A stretch of 64,000 bases of DNA from contig NZ_CP088261.1 in the NCBI RefSeq assembly GCF_021117345.1, positions 372,001 through 436,000 of the forward strand. The letters are read 5' to 3'. Shown piece after piece: positions 1-8,486 of this stretch. The notes under the pieces are model-generated. The model did not search any database. It was not told where the DNA came from and saw only the letters and a program-made list of their open reading frames with translations. The translations under genes were made by a program, and so were the position numbers. The number at the start of each line of letters is the position of its first letter. The stretch's first letter is position 1. The DNA is from Microbacterium sp. cx-55 (GTDB taxonomy: Bacteria > Actinomycetota > Actinomycetes > Actinomycetales > Microbacteriaceae).

Positions 1-319
1 CCGTCGCGACCGTGGCGGCGACGGGAGCGGCGAGTCCCGCCGACTCCAGGAGCGGCGTGACCGACGGGGCGATCGAGGACGCCCCGTACGCGGCGGACGC
101 GAAACCGGCGACCGTCACGCCGATCTGCACCGCGGAGAGGAAGGTGTTGGGGTTTCGGGCGAGGCTCGCGACCTTCTGCCCGCGCTTGCCGCGCTGAGCG
201 ATCGCGTTGACCTGGCTGTCGCGAAGAGTGACCAGCGCCATCTCCGTCGCGGCGAAGACACCACCGATCAGAACGAAGACAAAGACCAGGACGATATTGA
301 AAAGGAGGTCGCCGTTCAT
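1..319 (-). CDS. CNNM/HlyC-type hemolysin-family membrane protein, N-terminal part (runs off the left edge)
   Basis: Reading leftward from ATG at 319 gives about 106 residues with no stop before the window edge. A GGGAGG ribosome site lies about 8 nt upstream. The start is a hydrophobic segment (MNGDLLFNIVLVFVFVLIGG) followed by FAATEMALVTLRDSQVNA, then NPNTFLSAVQIGVTVAGF. This order is typical of the DUF21 (CNNM) transmembrane domain of the HlyC/CorC family, in which the missing C-terminal part would carry CBS and CorC_HlyC domains. Family members are implicated in magnesium or cobalt efflux; calling it a hemolysin is historical. Confidence in the family is high, in the substrate low. Confidence 0.85.
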   Translation of the reverse strand, partial: MNGDLLFNIVLVFVFVLIGGVFAATEMALVTLRDSQVNAIAQRGKRGQKVASLARNPNTFLSAVQIGVTVAGFASAAYGASSIAPSVTPLLESAGLAAPVAATVAT

Positions 320-527
320 CGGCCAACCTCCCTCGTGCGGCGGGGCGCGCCCGGGGTCACCCGGGCGCCGGGACTATGAGAGTCGGGCGAGGAATCGGCG
401 CAAATTCGCATGGCGCGAGTGTATCGACACCGGATCCGAGAACGCCTGGCGCGTTCACGCACTGTTCGTCCCCCGAGGGCACGCTCGCGCGTAGCCTGGC
501 GGCGTGACGGTCCTCCGAGGCGGTGCG

Positions 528-1250
528 ATGGGTGTGGACGACCGTCGCGCGAGGACATCATCCGTTTCGTCGCTCGCAGCAGCGGGCCTTTTCGTCTTCT
601 CCGGCGCGCTGCAGTTCGTCGCCTCGTGGGAACGCTGGGTGACGGCACGCGCGGGCCGACCGCCGGGGGATGTCACCCTCGAAGACCATCTCTACGACTA
701 CTTCTGGCCCGCCGACCCCTGGGTGAACGTCGGTGCGGCGGCCCAACTCCTCGGACTCGGGATGGTGGTGCTCGCGGTGGGCGTCATCGTCCTCGCGGTC
801 TCGGTGCGCGCGGGAACGGTGCGCGCGGGGACGCTGTGGACGACGGTCGCGGTCGTCGCCGTGGCCGTGCCGACCGCCCTGACCGGGATCCACGCGCTCG
901 TCTCCGGCGGGATCGGTGCGCCATCCGCGCTCCAGCACGGGCCGTTCCTGACGATCACGACGCTGCTGCCCTTCGCCGGGCTGATCGTTCTCAGCATCCG
1001 ATGGATGCGGCGCTCGCCCGCCGCGGCCCTCGCCTGTCTGCCCCTTCTGGCGACGACGATGCCGGGTTACCTGTTCGCCCTCTTCGCGGCGGCCCCGCTC
1101 ATCGTCGGCTATCAATCGCACGACACGACTCCGTGGAGCGAGACCATCATCGCCGTCTGCACGGGGCTCGCGGCGCTCCCGCTCGTCGCCGGGGCGGGTG
1201 CGCGCAGATGGCGGACGGATGCGGCCGACTCGGCCCCGAACGGCGGGTGA
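528..1250 (+). CDS. integral membrane protein of unknown function
   Basis: About 240 residues from ATG at 528; an in-frame GTG at 504 is an alternative. I prefer 528 because GAGG lies about 9 nt upstream. The protein has a short polar N-terminus, one hydrophobic segment around residues 15-35, a polar loop with an acidic tyrosine-rich stretch (DHLYDYFWPADPW), then four or more further hydrophobic segments to the C-terminus, ending in a basic tail. I do not recognise a family. It is transcribed away from the hemolysin-family gene and converges on the aminotransferase gene. Confidence 0.7.
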   Translation: MGVDDRRARTSSVSSLAAAGLFVFSGALQFVASWERWVTARAGRPPGDVTLEDHLYDYFWPADPWVNVGAAAQLLGLGMVVLAVGVIVLAVSVRAGTVRAGTLWTTVAVVAVAVPTALTGIHALVSGGIGAPSALQHGPFLTITTLLPFAGLIVLSIRWMRRSPAAALACLPLLATTMPGYLFALFAAAPLIVGYQSHDTTPWSETIIAVCTGLAALPLVAGAGARRWRTDAADSAPNGG

Positions 1251-1263
1251 CGGGCCTCTGACG

Positions 1264-1307
1264 CGCCGGGCATCATGGCCGAGACGTCACAACGCAGGTG
1301 CCCGGCG
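1264..1307. terminator. possible bidirectional terminator hairpin
   Basis: Nine-nucleotide arms CGCCGGGCA (1264-1272) and TGCCCGGCG (1299-1307) are perfectly complementary, separated by 26 nt, and fill the gap between the convergent membrane protein and aminotransferase genes. There is no T-tract, and the loop is long, so this is only a plausible terminator. Confidence 0.35.
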
Positions 1308-1310
1308 AGC

Positions 1311-2624
1311 TCAGAGCTCCCGTAGCGCCGCGTCGATGATCTCCAGCGCCGTGCCCACTTCGGCGTCGGTGACGACCGCGGGCGGCACGACGTGCAACCG
1401 GTTCTCGGCCGTGAACGGCAGCATCCCGCGCTCGAGGATGGATGCCTTCAGCCGCGCCATCTCGGCCGCCCCCAGCGGGGTGCGGGCGTCCCGGTCCGAG
1501 ACGAGTTCCAGCGCCCAGAAGACGCCCGTGCCGCGCACCTCGCCGATCACCTCGTGCGTCTCGGCGAGGCGGCGGAGGCCCGGGCCGAGCACGTCGACGC
1601 CGATGCGGCGGGCGTTATCGACGATGCCTTCCTCTTTCATCGCGGCGATCGAGGCGACGATGCTCGCGGCCGCGAGGGGGTGACCCGAGTAGGTCAGCCC
1701 GCCCGGGAAGACCCGGTCGTCGAAGTGGTGCGCGATCTCGTCCGAGATCAGTACGCCACCGACGGGGACGTAACCGGAGTTGACGCCCTTCGCGAACGTG
1801 ACCAGGTCGGGGCGCACCCCGTGAGCCTGGAACGCGAACCAGTCGCCGGTGCGCGCGAATCCGGCCATCACCTCGTCGAGGATCATCACGATGCCGTACT
1901 CGTCGGCGATCCGGCGGACGCCCGCGAGATATCCGGGCGGAGGCACGAGGATGCCGGCGGTGCCCGGCACCGACTCGAGCAGGATCGCGGCGACCGACTG
2001 CGGACCCTCGGCCTGGATCACCCGCTCGAGGTGGTGCAGCGCGCGCGCCGACTCCTCGGCCTCGGTCTGCGCCCAGAACTCGGACCGGTAGAGGTACGGG
2101 CCGAAGACGTGCACGTGCCCGCGTGCGTACTCGTTCGGGATGCGGCGCCAGTCGCCCGTCGCGACGACGGCTGCTCCCGTGTTGCCGTGGTACGAGCGGT
2201 AGTGCGAGACGACCTTGTCGCGGCCGGTGGTCAGGCGCGCCATCCGGATCGCGTTCTCGTTGGCGTCGGCGCCGCCGTTCGTGAAGAACACCTTCGCGAA
2301 ACCTTCGGGGGCGACGCTGAGGATCGACCTCGCGGCCTCGGCGCGCACCGCGCTCGCGTGGGCGGGGGCGACGGTGGCGAGCGTGGCCGCCTGTGCGCGA
2401 ATGGCTTCGACGAGCTTCGGATGCTGATGCCCGATGTTGACGTTCACGAGCTGGCTCGAGAAGTCGAGGTAGGTGCGGCCGTCCTCATCCCACACCGTCG
2501 TGCCCGAACCTCCCGCGATGGGCAGCGGAGCCAGCGACGCCTGGGCCGACCACGAGTGGAAGACGTGGCTGCGGTCGTCTTCGGAGACGGCGGCGTTGCC
2601 GGTGGATCGCGCGTCGATGCTCAT
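1311..2624 (-). CDS. class III (omega-amino acid) aminotransferase
   Basis: 437 residues, full length for the family. PLP-binding features are visible: Gly-rich FTNGGADANENA near 114-125, the Asp of MILDEVMAGF (D250) and the Schiff-base Lys of FAKGVNSG (K279). GAGGAG precedes the ATG at 2624. Enzymes of this type transfer an amino group from beta-alanine, GABA or similar omega-amino acids to pyruvate or 2-oxoglutarate. The neighbours (PucR regulator and a CoA-acylating semialdehyde dehydrogenase) fit a path from an amine to its semialdehyde and then to a CoA ester. A beta-alanine-type substrate is inference. It shares a 67-bp divergent promoter region with the PucR gene. Confidence 0.85.
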   Translation of the reverse strand: MSIDARSTGNAAVSEDDRSHVFHSWSAQASLAPLPIAGGSGTTVWDEDGRTYLDFSSQLVNVNIGHQHPKLVEAIRAQAATLATVAPAHASAVRAEAARSILSVAPEGFAKVFFTNGGADANENAIRMARLTTGRDKVVSHYRSYHGNTGAAVVATGDWRRIPNEYARGHVHVFGPYLYRSEFWAQTEAEESARALHHLERVIQAEGPQSVAAILLESVPGTAGILVPPPGYLAGVRRIADEYGIVMILDEVMAGFARTGDWFAFQAHGVRPDLVTFAKGVNSGYVPVGGVLISDEIAHHFDDRVFPGGLTYSGHPLAAASIVASIAAMKEEGIVDNARRIGVDVLGPGLRRLAETHEVIGEVRGTGVFWALELVSDRDARTPLGAAEMARLKASILERGMLPFTAENRLHVVPPAVVTDAEVGTALEIIDAALREL

Positions 2625-2645
2625 ACTGCTCCTCGAGAGTCGGGG

Positions 2646-2654
2646 TCACTGTCG
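2646..2654 (-). promoter_or_regulatory. TCACTGTCG site shared with the mmsA-like promoter
   Basis: The nonamer TCACTGTCG (CGACAGTGA on the coding strand) lies 22 nt upstream of the aminotransferase start. The same nonamer in the same orientation occurs at 5847-5855, 29 nt upstream of the dehydrogenase start. A PucR binding site or core promoter part are both possible; nothing else supports it. Confidence 0.3.
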
Positions 2655-2691
2655 ATTCTGTGGTCCCGCGTGCACCAGAGTGGGTGCCAGT

Positions 2692-4251
2692 ATGACGAAC
2701 AACGACATGTCGACTCGACGATCCGGTGAATCCGCCCCGGCCACTCTCCGCTCGCTGCTGCACGCGAGCGAGTTCGATCTGCGCCGGCGCACCGAGATCG
2801 ACGACGCGCATCTCGACGCCCCGCTCGAGTGGGCGCACAGCTCGGACCTGCCCGACCCGACGCCGTGGGTCGGGTCCGGCGGGCTCCTGCTCACCGACGG
2901 CGTGCAGTTCATCGACCGCACCGACGCCGACACGGCGGATGCGTACGTCGCCCGGCTCGTGCGGCGGGGTGTCCGGGCCCTGGGATTCGCGATCAGCATC
3001 GTGCACGACAGCATCCCGGATGCCCTCGTCGACGCCTGCACGGCGCAGGGGCTCCCGCTGATCGAGGTGTCCGCCCGCACCCCGTTTATGGGCATCATCC
3101 GCTTCGTCTCCGACGCCCTCGCTAGCCAGCAGCGCGAGCGGCTGGAACGCTCGCTCACCGCGCTCCGCTCGATCGCGCGCGCCGCCCTCCGGCCCGACGG
3201 GCTCGCCGGGATCCTCCGCGAACTCGAGCGGAACCTCGACTGCGGCGTCGCGCTGTTCGACGCGTCGGGCACGCTCGTGCCCGTGCCGACGCTGCATCCG
3301 GCCCCGCTCGGTCGCCACGGCGAACTGGAGCGGGTGGTGCGGGCGACCCTCGCCCGGGGGCGCACCGCGGCGATCCGGGTCGGCGTTCCCGACGTCGGCG
3401 AAGTCACCCTGCAGACGCTCGGCCGCGCGGATCGGCTCCGCGGCGTCCTCGCCGTCGGCACCGGGGTCGCCCTGAACCGCGCCGACTCCGACCTCATCGA
3501 GAGCGTCATCGCGCTGGCGAGCATCGCGCTCGAGCAGAGCAGTGCGCTCGACACCGCGCGGCGGCGGCTGCGCGCGGGCATTCTCGAACTCCTCGCGTCG
3601 GGGAGCACGGATGCGGCCGGCCGCACCGTCCAGCACCTGTGGGGCGCGCTCCCCGCGGCGCCCGTTCGCGTGGGCTGCGTCGTGCTCGCCGATTCATCGC
3701 GCGCCGACCCGCTCATCGCGGCCTTCGAGGCGATGAGCGACGAGGGCGCCGGCAAGGTGTTCTTCGCCGAGCGCGACGGTCATGTCTACGTGATCGTGCC
3801 GCAGGGCGACCGCGCGCAGGTCGACGGGATCCTGCGGATGCACGACGCCCGCGCCGGATTCTCGGCGCCCGCCTCCTGGGCGGATCTGCCGTCGGCGCTC
3901 GTGGAAGCTCGCCGCGCCGCCGAGCGCACCACCGAGGCGACCCCGTTCCTCGACCTCGACGGGTTGGCGGATGCGGGACTCCTCTGGCACCTCGAGCAGA
4001 CCGGCGCCGCCGCGCTCGCCGCGCGCCTGCTGCAGCCGCTCGATGTGGAACGCGGCGTCGACCTGCGCGAGACGCTGCGGGTGTGGCTGTCGCACAACGG
4101 CACGTGGGACCCCGCGGCGCGCGTGCTCGGCATCCATCGGCACACACTCCGGAGTCGCATCGAGACCGCCGGGCGCCTGCTCGGCCGCGACTTCGAGACC
4201 TTCGGCGCCCGGGCCGAGGTGTGGCAGGCGCTGGAGCTCGTGCGCGCCTGA
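2692..4251 (+). CDS. PucR-family transcriptional regulator
   Basis: 519 residues from ATG at 2692 (an in-frame ATG at 2707 is also possible). The N-terminal half matches the PucR sensor domain, with LLLTDGVQF and RRGVRALGFAI, then the step DALVDACTAQGLPLIEVSARTPF typical of the family. The C-terminus carries the PucR helix-turn-helix: LRVWLSHNGTWDPAARVLG followed by IHRHTLRSRI. PucR proteins activate purine, amine and amino-acid catabolic genes in response to a metabolite. It lies between the aminotransferase and the semialdehyde dehydrogenase, both on the opposite strand, and is the likely local regulator of both. Confidence 0.9.
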   Translation: MTNNDMSTRRSGESAPATLRSLLHASEFDLRRRTEIDDAHLDAPLEWAHSSDLPDPTPWVGSGGLLLTDGVQFIDRTDADTADAYVARLVRRGVRALGFAISIVHDSIPDALVDACTAQGLPLIEVSARTPFMGIIRFVSDALASQQRERLERSLTALRSIARAALRPDGLAGILRELERNLDCGVALFDASGTLVPVPTLHPAPLGRHGELERVVRATLARGRTAAIRVGVPDVGEVTLQTLGRADRLRGVLAVGTGVALNRADSDLIESVIALASIALEQSSALDTARRRLRAGILELLASGSTDAAGRTVQHLWGALPAAPVRVGCVVLADSSRADPLIAAFEAMSDEGAGKVFFAERDGHVYVIVPQGDRAQVDGILRMHDARAGFSAPASWADLPSALVEARRAAERTTEATPFLDLDGLADAGLLWHLEQTGAAALAARLLQPLDVERGVDLRETLRVWLSHNGTWDPAARVLGIHRHTLRSRIETAGRLLGRDFETFGARAEVWQALELVRA

Positions 4252-4277
4252 CCCCGCCGTGCCCGGGTACGGCGGGG
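4252..4277. terminator. bidirectional terminator hairpin
   Basis: CCCCGCCGT (4252-4260) and ACGGCGGGG (4269-4277) form a perfect 9-bp stem with an 8-nt loop. It starts directly after the PucR stop codon and just before the end of the convergent dehydrogenase gene. No T-tract is present, as is common in high-GC actinobacteria. Confidence 0.6.
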
Positions 4278-4285
4278 AGCGGGCG

Positions 4286-5818
4286 TCAGTTCTGGGGGAA
4301 GCCGAGGTTGATCCCGCCGTGGCTCGGGTCGAGCCAGCGCGAGGTGATCGCCTTCTGCTGCGTGTAGAACTTCACGCCCTCGACGCCGTGCGCCTTGGTG
4401 TCGCCGAACAGCGAGCTGCGCCATCCGCCGAACGAGAACGTCGCCACCGGAACCGGGATCGGTACGTTCACCCCGATCATGCCGACCTGCACCTCGTTCT
4501 GGAACCGGCGGGCGGCGCCGCCGTCGTTCGTGAAGATCGCCGTGCCGTTGCCGAAGGCGCCGTTGTTGATGAGGTGCACGCCCTCCTCGTACGAACCGAC
4601 GCGCACGACCGACAGCACCGGGCCGAAGATCTCGTCGGTGTAGACCCGCGACGCGGTCGGCACGGAGTCGATCAGGGTGGGGCCGAGCCAGAACCCGTCG
4701 GGCGCACCGTCCACGTCGACGTCACGACCGTCGAGCACGACGGTGGCGCCGTCCGCCTCGGCGATGTCGATGTACGAGGCAACGCGATCGCGGTGCTCCC
4801 GCGTGATGAGCGGTCCCATGTCGCAGCCGCGCCGACCGTCGCCGACCCGGATGCCGAGGGCCCGCTCGCGGATCTTCGCCACGAGTTCGTCGGCGACCGG
4901 CTCGACCGCCACGACGACCGAGATCGCCATGCAGCGCTCGCCGGCCGACCCGAAGCCGGCGTTGATCGCCGAGTCCGCGACCAGGTCGAGGTCGGCATCC
5001 GGCAGCACGAGCATGTGGTTCTTCGCGCCGCCGAGCGCCTGCACTCGCTTGCCATGCCGGGCGCCCGTCTCGTAGACGTACTGCGCGATCGGGGTGGATC
5101 CGACGAACGAGATCGCTGCCACGTCGGGGTGCTCGAGGAGCCCGTCGACGGCGACCTTGTCGCCGTTCAGCACCGTGAAGACGCCATCCGGCAGGCCCGC
5201 TTCGCGCCAGAGCTCGCCCAGCCAGATCGCGGAGGACGGGTCCTTCTCGCTCGGCTTCACGATGACCGCGTTGCCCGCCGCGATCGCGATCGGGAAGAAC
5301 CACATCGGCACCATGGCGGGGAAGTTGAAGGGGGAGATGATGCCGACGACACCGAGCGGCTGACGGATCGAGTACACGTCGACGCCCGTCGATACCTGCT
5401 CGGAGTACTCGCCCTTGAGGTGATGCGCGAGGCCGGTCGCGAACTCCACGACCTCCTGTCCGCGCGTGATCTCGCCCATCGCGTCCGACAGCACCTTGCC
5501 GTGCTCGGCGGTGATGATCTCCGCCAGCTCGCCCTTGCGGGAATCGAGCAGCTCACGGAAGCGGAACAGGATCGACTGCCGCTTGGCGAGCGACGTGTCG
5601 CGCCACGCGGGGAACGCGGCCTTGGCCGATTCGACGGCGCGGCGGACGTCTGCCGCATCCGCCAGCACGACCCGGCGCGCCTCCTCGCCCGTCGCCGGAT
5701 CGAACACGGGTGCGGTGCGGGAGTCGGATGAAGACACCCGGCCGCCGTCGATCCAGTGCGGAACGAGAGTGGCGTGGGTGTAGAGCGCGGCGTCGGTGGC
5801 GTCGTTCGTGAGGGTCAT
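4286..5818 (-). CDS. mmsA: CoA-acylating methylmalonate-semialdehyde dehydrogenase
   Basis: 510 residues from ATG at 5818, the usual MmsA length. The N-terminal IDGGRV, the oxyanion Asn in ISPFNFPAMVP (N165), the absence of the usual general-base Glu of aldehyde dehydrogenases (ALGGAKNHM around 261-269, typical of MmsA), and the catalytic Cys in SAGERCMAIS (C296) place it in this family. These enzymes oxidise methylmalonate or malonate semialdehyde to propionyl- or acetyl-CoA with NAD. With the aminotransferase at 1311-2624 it would complete degradation of beta-alanine-like compounds. It is divergent from the cupin gene; the 191-bp gap holds candidate operators. Confidence 0.9.
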   Translation of the reverse strand: MTLTNDATDAALYTHATLVPHWIDGGRVSSSDSRTAPVFDPATGEEARRVVLADAADVRRAVESAKAAFPAWRDTSLAKRQSILFRFRELLDSRKGELAEIITAEHGKVLSDAMGEITRGQEVVEFATGLAHHLKGEYSEQVSTGVDVYSIRQPLGVVGIISPFNFPAMVPMWFFPIAIAAGNAVIVKPSEKDPSSAIWLGELWREAGLPDGVFTVLNGDKVAVDGLLEHPDVAAISFVGSTPIAQYVYETGARHGKRVQALGGAKNHMLVLPDADLDLVADSAINAGFGSAGERCMAISVVVAVEPVADELVAKIRERALGIRVGDGRRGCDMGPLITREHRDRVASYIDIAEADGATVVLDGRDVDVDGAPDGFWLGPTLIDSVPTASRVYTDEIFGPVLSVVRVGSYEEGVHLINNGAFGNGTAIFTNDGGAARRFQNEVQVGMIGVNVPIPVPVATFSFGGWRSSLFGDTKAHGVEGVKFYTQQKAITSRWLDPSHGGINLGFPQN

Positions 5819-5846
5819 CGTGGTGCTCGCAATCGGAGGGGGCGGA

Positions 5847-5966
5847 TCACTGTCGGCCGCGGCGCACCACGGCCAGCCCGGCACGGGCGGATGACACTCA
5901 GTGTGGTCGGCGGATCCGGCGGCGTCTTGTGCCAACCTGTCGTCGATCGTCGGTGTCGATCGACAG
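5847..5966. promoter_or_regulatory. mmsA/cupin divergent promoter region with candidate operators
   Basis: This gap holds TCACTGTCG (5847-5855, repeated upstream of the aminotransferase), the palindrome ACACTCAGTGT (5894-5904) and an inverted CTGTCG...CGACAG pair (5937-5966). Any may bind the PucR regulator. The evidence is only sequence symmetry and position. Confidence 0.3.
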
Positions 5967-6009
5967 ACGGGTAGGCGCCGGTCGGGTCGGGCCGAGGCAT
6001 CCTGGGGCG

Positions 6010-6387
6010 ATGACCCCGACCATCGACCGCATCGACGCGCTCGACCTCGTGCTACCGCGCACCCCGATCGCCCCGGATCAGAATGCGGGCGGCGAACCAT
6101 CCGTCGGAACCGAAGCGCTGCTGACGTTGCCCGGAACGGATGCGGGCCTCGAGGTCGGCGTCTGGGAGATGGGCGTCGGTGCGATGTACGACGTCGAGGT
6201 CGACGAGGTGTTCGTCGTGATCCAGGGGCTCGCCGAGGTGGCCGTGCTCGATGCGAGCGGTCTCATCCGGAGCACACTGACGCTCCGCCCCGGCGTCGTG
6301 TGCCGGCTCCACGCCGGCACCCGCACGCGGTGGACCGTCCACCGCACGCTGCGGAAGATCTACATCGTCTCCGGCGCCGACGCCTGA
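6010..6387 (+). CDS. small cupin-domain protein
   Basis: 125 residues from ATG at 6010, with GGGG just upstream. The stretch from about residue 58 to 110 (MYDVEVDEVFVVIQGLAEV, then LTLRPGVVCRLHAGTRTRW) fits the cupin fold of the EutQ/DUF861 type. Such proteins often accompany FAD amine oxidases, as here, where the oxidase starts 22 bp downstream. Its biochemical role is unknown; it may bind a metal or a pathway intermediate. Metal-ligand histidines are few, so a catalytic function is uncertain. Confidence 0.75.
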   Translation: MTPTIDRIDALDLVLPRTPIAPDQNAGGEPSVGTEALLTLPGTDAGLEVGVWEMGVGAMYDVEVDEVFVVIQGLAEVAVLDASGLIRSTLTLRPGVVCRLHAGTRTRWTVHRTLRKIYIVSGADA

Positions 6388-6409
6388 GACGCGACCCGTG
6401 AGGACGGAC

Positions 6410-7819
6410 ATGCCCGACCCGATCGCCTACGACCACCGGCTGCGACGGCCCCGCGCCGTGCTCGCCGCCGCTCTCGCCGACGCCGCCCCGGTGGCGTTCT
6501 GGGTGGATTCGCCGCTCCGTCCGGCGGCCCGTCCGGCCCTCGCTGCCGACATCGACACCGACCTCGTGATCGTGGGCGGCGGGTACACGGGCCTCTGGAC
6601 CGCGATCCAGGCGAAGGAACGTCAGCCCGATCGCCGCGTCGTGCTGCTCGAGGGCAAACGCATCGGATGGGCAGCGAGCGGGCGCAACGGCGGCTTCGTC
6701 GAGGAGAGCCTGACCCACGGCCCCGAGAACGGTGAGTTGCACTTCGCCGAGGAGCTCGACGTCATCGCGCGGCTCGAGAAGGAGAACAGCGTCGAGTTCG
6801 CCGACACCCTGGTGCGCTACGGCATCGATGCCGAGTACGAGCACGCCGGAATGCTGACGGTCGCGACCGAGCCGCACCAGGTCGCGGACCTGCGCGAATC
6901 GGGCGAGCAGGTATGGGAAGGGGCGGAACTGGAGCGGTACGCGCTTTCCCCCCTCTTCCGTGCCGGAACGTTCGATGACACCACGGCGCTCGTGCACCCG
7001 GCGAAGCTCGCCTGGGGGCTGGCTGCGGCCGCGGTCGGACTCGGGGTCGAGATCTTCGAGAACTCACCCGTGCTCGCCCTTGAGCGTTCGGCAAGCGGCG
7101 TCGTGCTGAAGACGCCGTCCGGTGTCGTGCGCGCGGCGGCCGTCGCGCTCGCCACGAACGGTTTCCCCTCGCTGCTTCGCCGGCTGCGGCTGTTCACGGT
7201 GCCGATCTACGACTACGTGCTGATGACCGAACCGCTCTCCGCGGCGCAGCTCGCCGAGATCGGGTGGACCGGCCGGCACGGCATCGCCGACTCCGGACGC
7301 GAGTTCCACTACTACCGGAAGTCGCAGGATGACCGCATCCTGTTCGGCGGATACGACGCGGTCTATCACCGCGGTCGTCGCATCACGCCCGCGCACGATC
7401 AGCGCGAGGAGACCTTCCTCCGCCTCGCCGACCACCTGTACGACACGTTCCCCGCGCTCGAGGGCACGCGGTTCAGTCACAAGTGGGGCGGGATGATCGA
7501 CATGTCGACGCAGCTCGTCGCGTTCCACGGGTCGACCGCCGGGGGCCGCATCGCCTACAGCGCGGGGTACACCGGGCTCGGCGTCGGCGCGACGCGGTTC
7601 GGTGCGTCGGTCATGCTCGATCTCATCGAGGGTCGCGACACCGAGCGCACCCGGCTCAAGATGTCGCGGCGCCTGCCCGTGCCGGTGCCGCCCGAGCCCT
7701 TCGCGTACCCGCTCATCCAACTCATGCGCGGCGCGGTCGCGCGGTCGGATCGCAACGGCGGCAAGGACGGCCTGCTCCTGAAAGCCGCGGGGATGTTCGG
7801 CGTCGGCTTCGACTCCTGA
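6410..7819 (+). CDS. FAD-dependent amine/amino-acid oxidoreductase (DadA/PuuB-like)
   Basis: 469 residues from ATG at 6410; AGGA sits 5 nt upstream, so the GTG at 6398 is less likely. The dinucleotide-binding motif VIVGGGYTGLWTAI lies near 47-60, followed by RIGWAASGRNGGFV, and the C-terminal GYTGLGVGATRFGA closes the FAD site. This is the DAO-family layout shared by gamma-glutamylputrescine oxidase and related enzymes, which give an aldehyde, ammonia and peroxide. With the aminotransferase and MmsA-like enzyme nearby it suggests amine or polyamine use. The precise substrate is unknown. It probably forms an operon with the cupin gene. Confidence 0.85.
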   Translation: MPDPIAYDHRLRRPRAVLAAALADAAPVAFWVDSPLRPAARPALAADIDTDLVIVGGGYTGLWTAIQAKERQPDRRVVLLEGKRIGWAASGRNGGFVEESLTHGPENGELHFAEELDVIARLEKENSVEFADTLVRYGIDAEYEHAGMLTVATEPHQVADLRESGEQVWEGAELERYALSPLFRAGTFDDTTALVHPAKLAWGLAAAAVGLGVEIFENSPVLALERSASGVVLKTPSGVVRAAAVALATNGFPSLLRRLRLFTVPIYDYVLMTEPLSAAQLAEIGWTGRHGIADSGREFHYYRKSQDDRILFGGYDAVYHRGRRITPAHDQREETFLRLADHLYDTFPALEGTRFSHKWGGMIDMSTQLVAFHGSTAGGRIAYSAGYTGLGVGATRFGASVMLDLIEGRDTERTRLKMSRRLPVPVPPEPFAYPLIQLMRGAVARSDRNGGKDGLLLKAAGMFGVGFDS

Positions 7820-7858
7820 CCTGGGCGGGAGCCCGCTCCGACTGACCTGCGGGCGGGA

Positions 7859-8353
7859 TCAGAGCGCGACGAGGACGACATCACGCAGTACGTCGCCGTC
7901 GACCGTCGCCGTCATGAACGTGTGCCGCGGTTGGCGCCGCCGATCGGTGGGGGAGCCAGGGTTCAGCAGCCGCAGACCGTGCGGGGTCGTCGTGTCCCAC
8001 GGGATGTGACTGTGCCCGAAGACCAGGAGCGCCGCATCCGGGAACGCGTCGTCCATTCGCCGCTCCCGTCGCGCCGCGTCGCCGGTCTCGTGGATGACGG
8101 CCACGTCGAGCTCCTCGATGCGGCGCCGGGCGATCTCGGGGAGACGCGCGCGGAGGTCGTCGCCGTCGTTGTTGCCCCAGACGCCCAGCACGTCCCCGTG
8201 CTGCTGCAGGTCGTCGAGGACGGATGCGGTCACCCAGTCGCCGGCGTGCACGATCAGGTCCGCCGCATCCGCCGCCTGTCGCACCGCGCGCGGAAGTTCG
8301 CGCGCCCGCTTCGGGATGTGCGTGTCGGAGACGAGCAGCAGCCGAGTGACCAT
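7859..8353 (-). CDS. YfcE/MJ0936-type metallophosphoesterase
   Basis: 164 residues from ATG at 8353. Metal ligands of calcineurin-like phosphoesterases appear in order: VSDTHIP near 8-14, HAGDW near 37-41, GNND near 59-62, a His in VIHETGD, and FGHSHIP near 114-120. The size fits the small YfcE group, which hydrolyse phosphodiesters with two metal ions. The gene converges on the FAD oxidoreductase and is divergent from the ROK kinase gene. The physiological substrate is unknown. Confidence 0.9.
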   Translation of the reverse strand: MVTRLLLVSDTHIPKRARELPRAVRQAADAADLIVHAGDWVTASVLDDLQQHGDVLGVWGNNDGDDLRARLPEIARRRIEELDVAVIHETGDAARRERRMDDAFPDAALLVFGHSHIPWDTTTPHGLRLLNPGSPTDRRRQPRHTFMTATVDGDVLRDVVLVAL

Positions 8354-8486
8354 GCGCCGAGCGTATGCCCGCGCGGGGACGCGGAGTCGCTGGCACGGGC
8401 TCCGCACCCGTAGGCTGTCGCGCGGTCGTGCTCCGCTGCCCGCTCGGGATCTCGCAGGGGTGCGTCCCCGGATTCGAGGAGCAATC

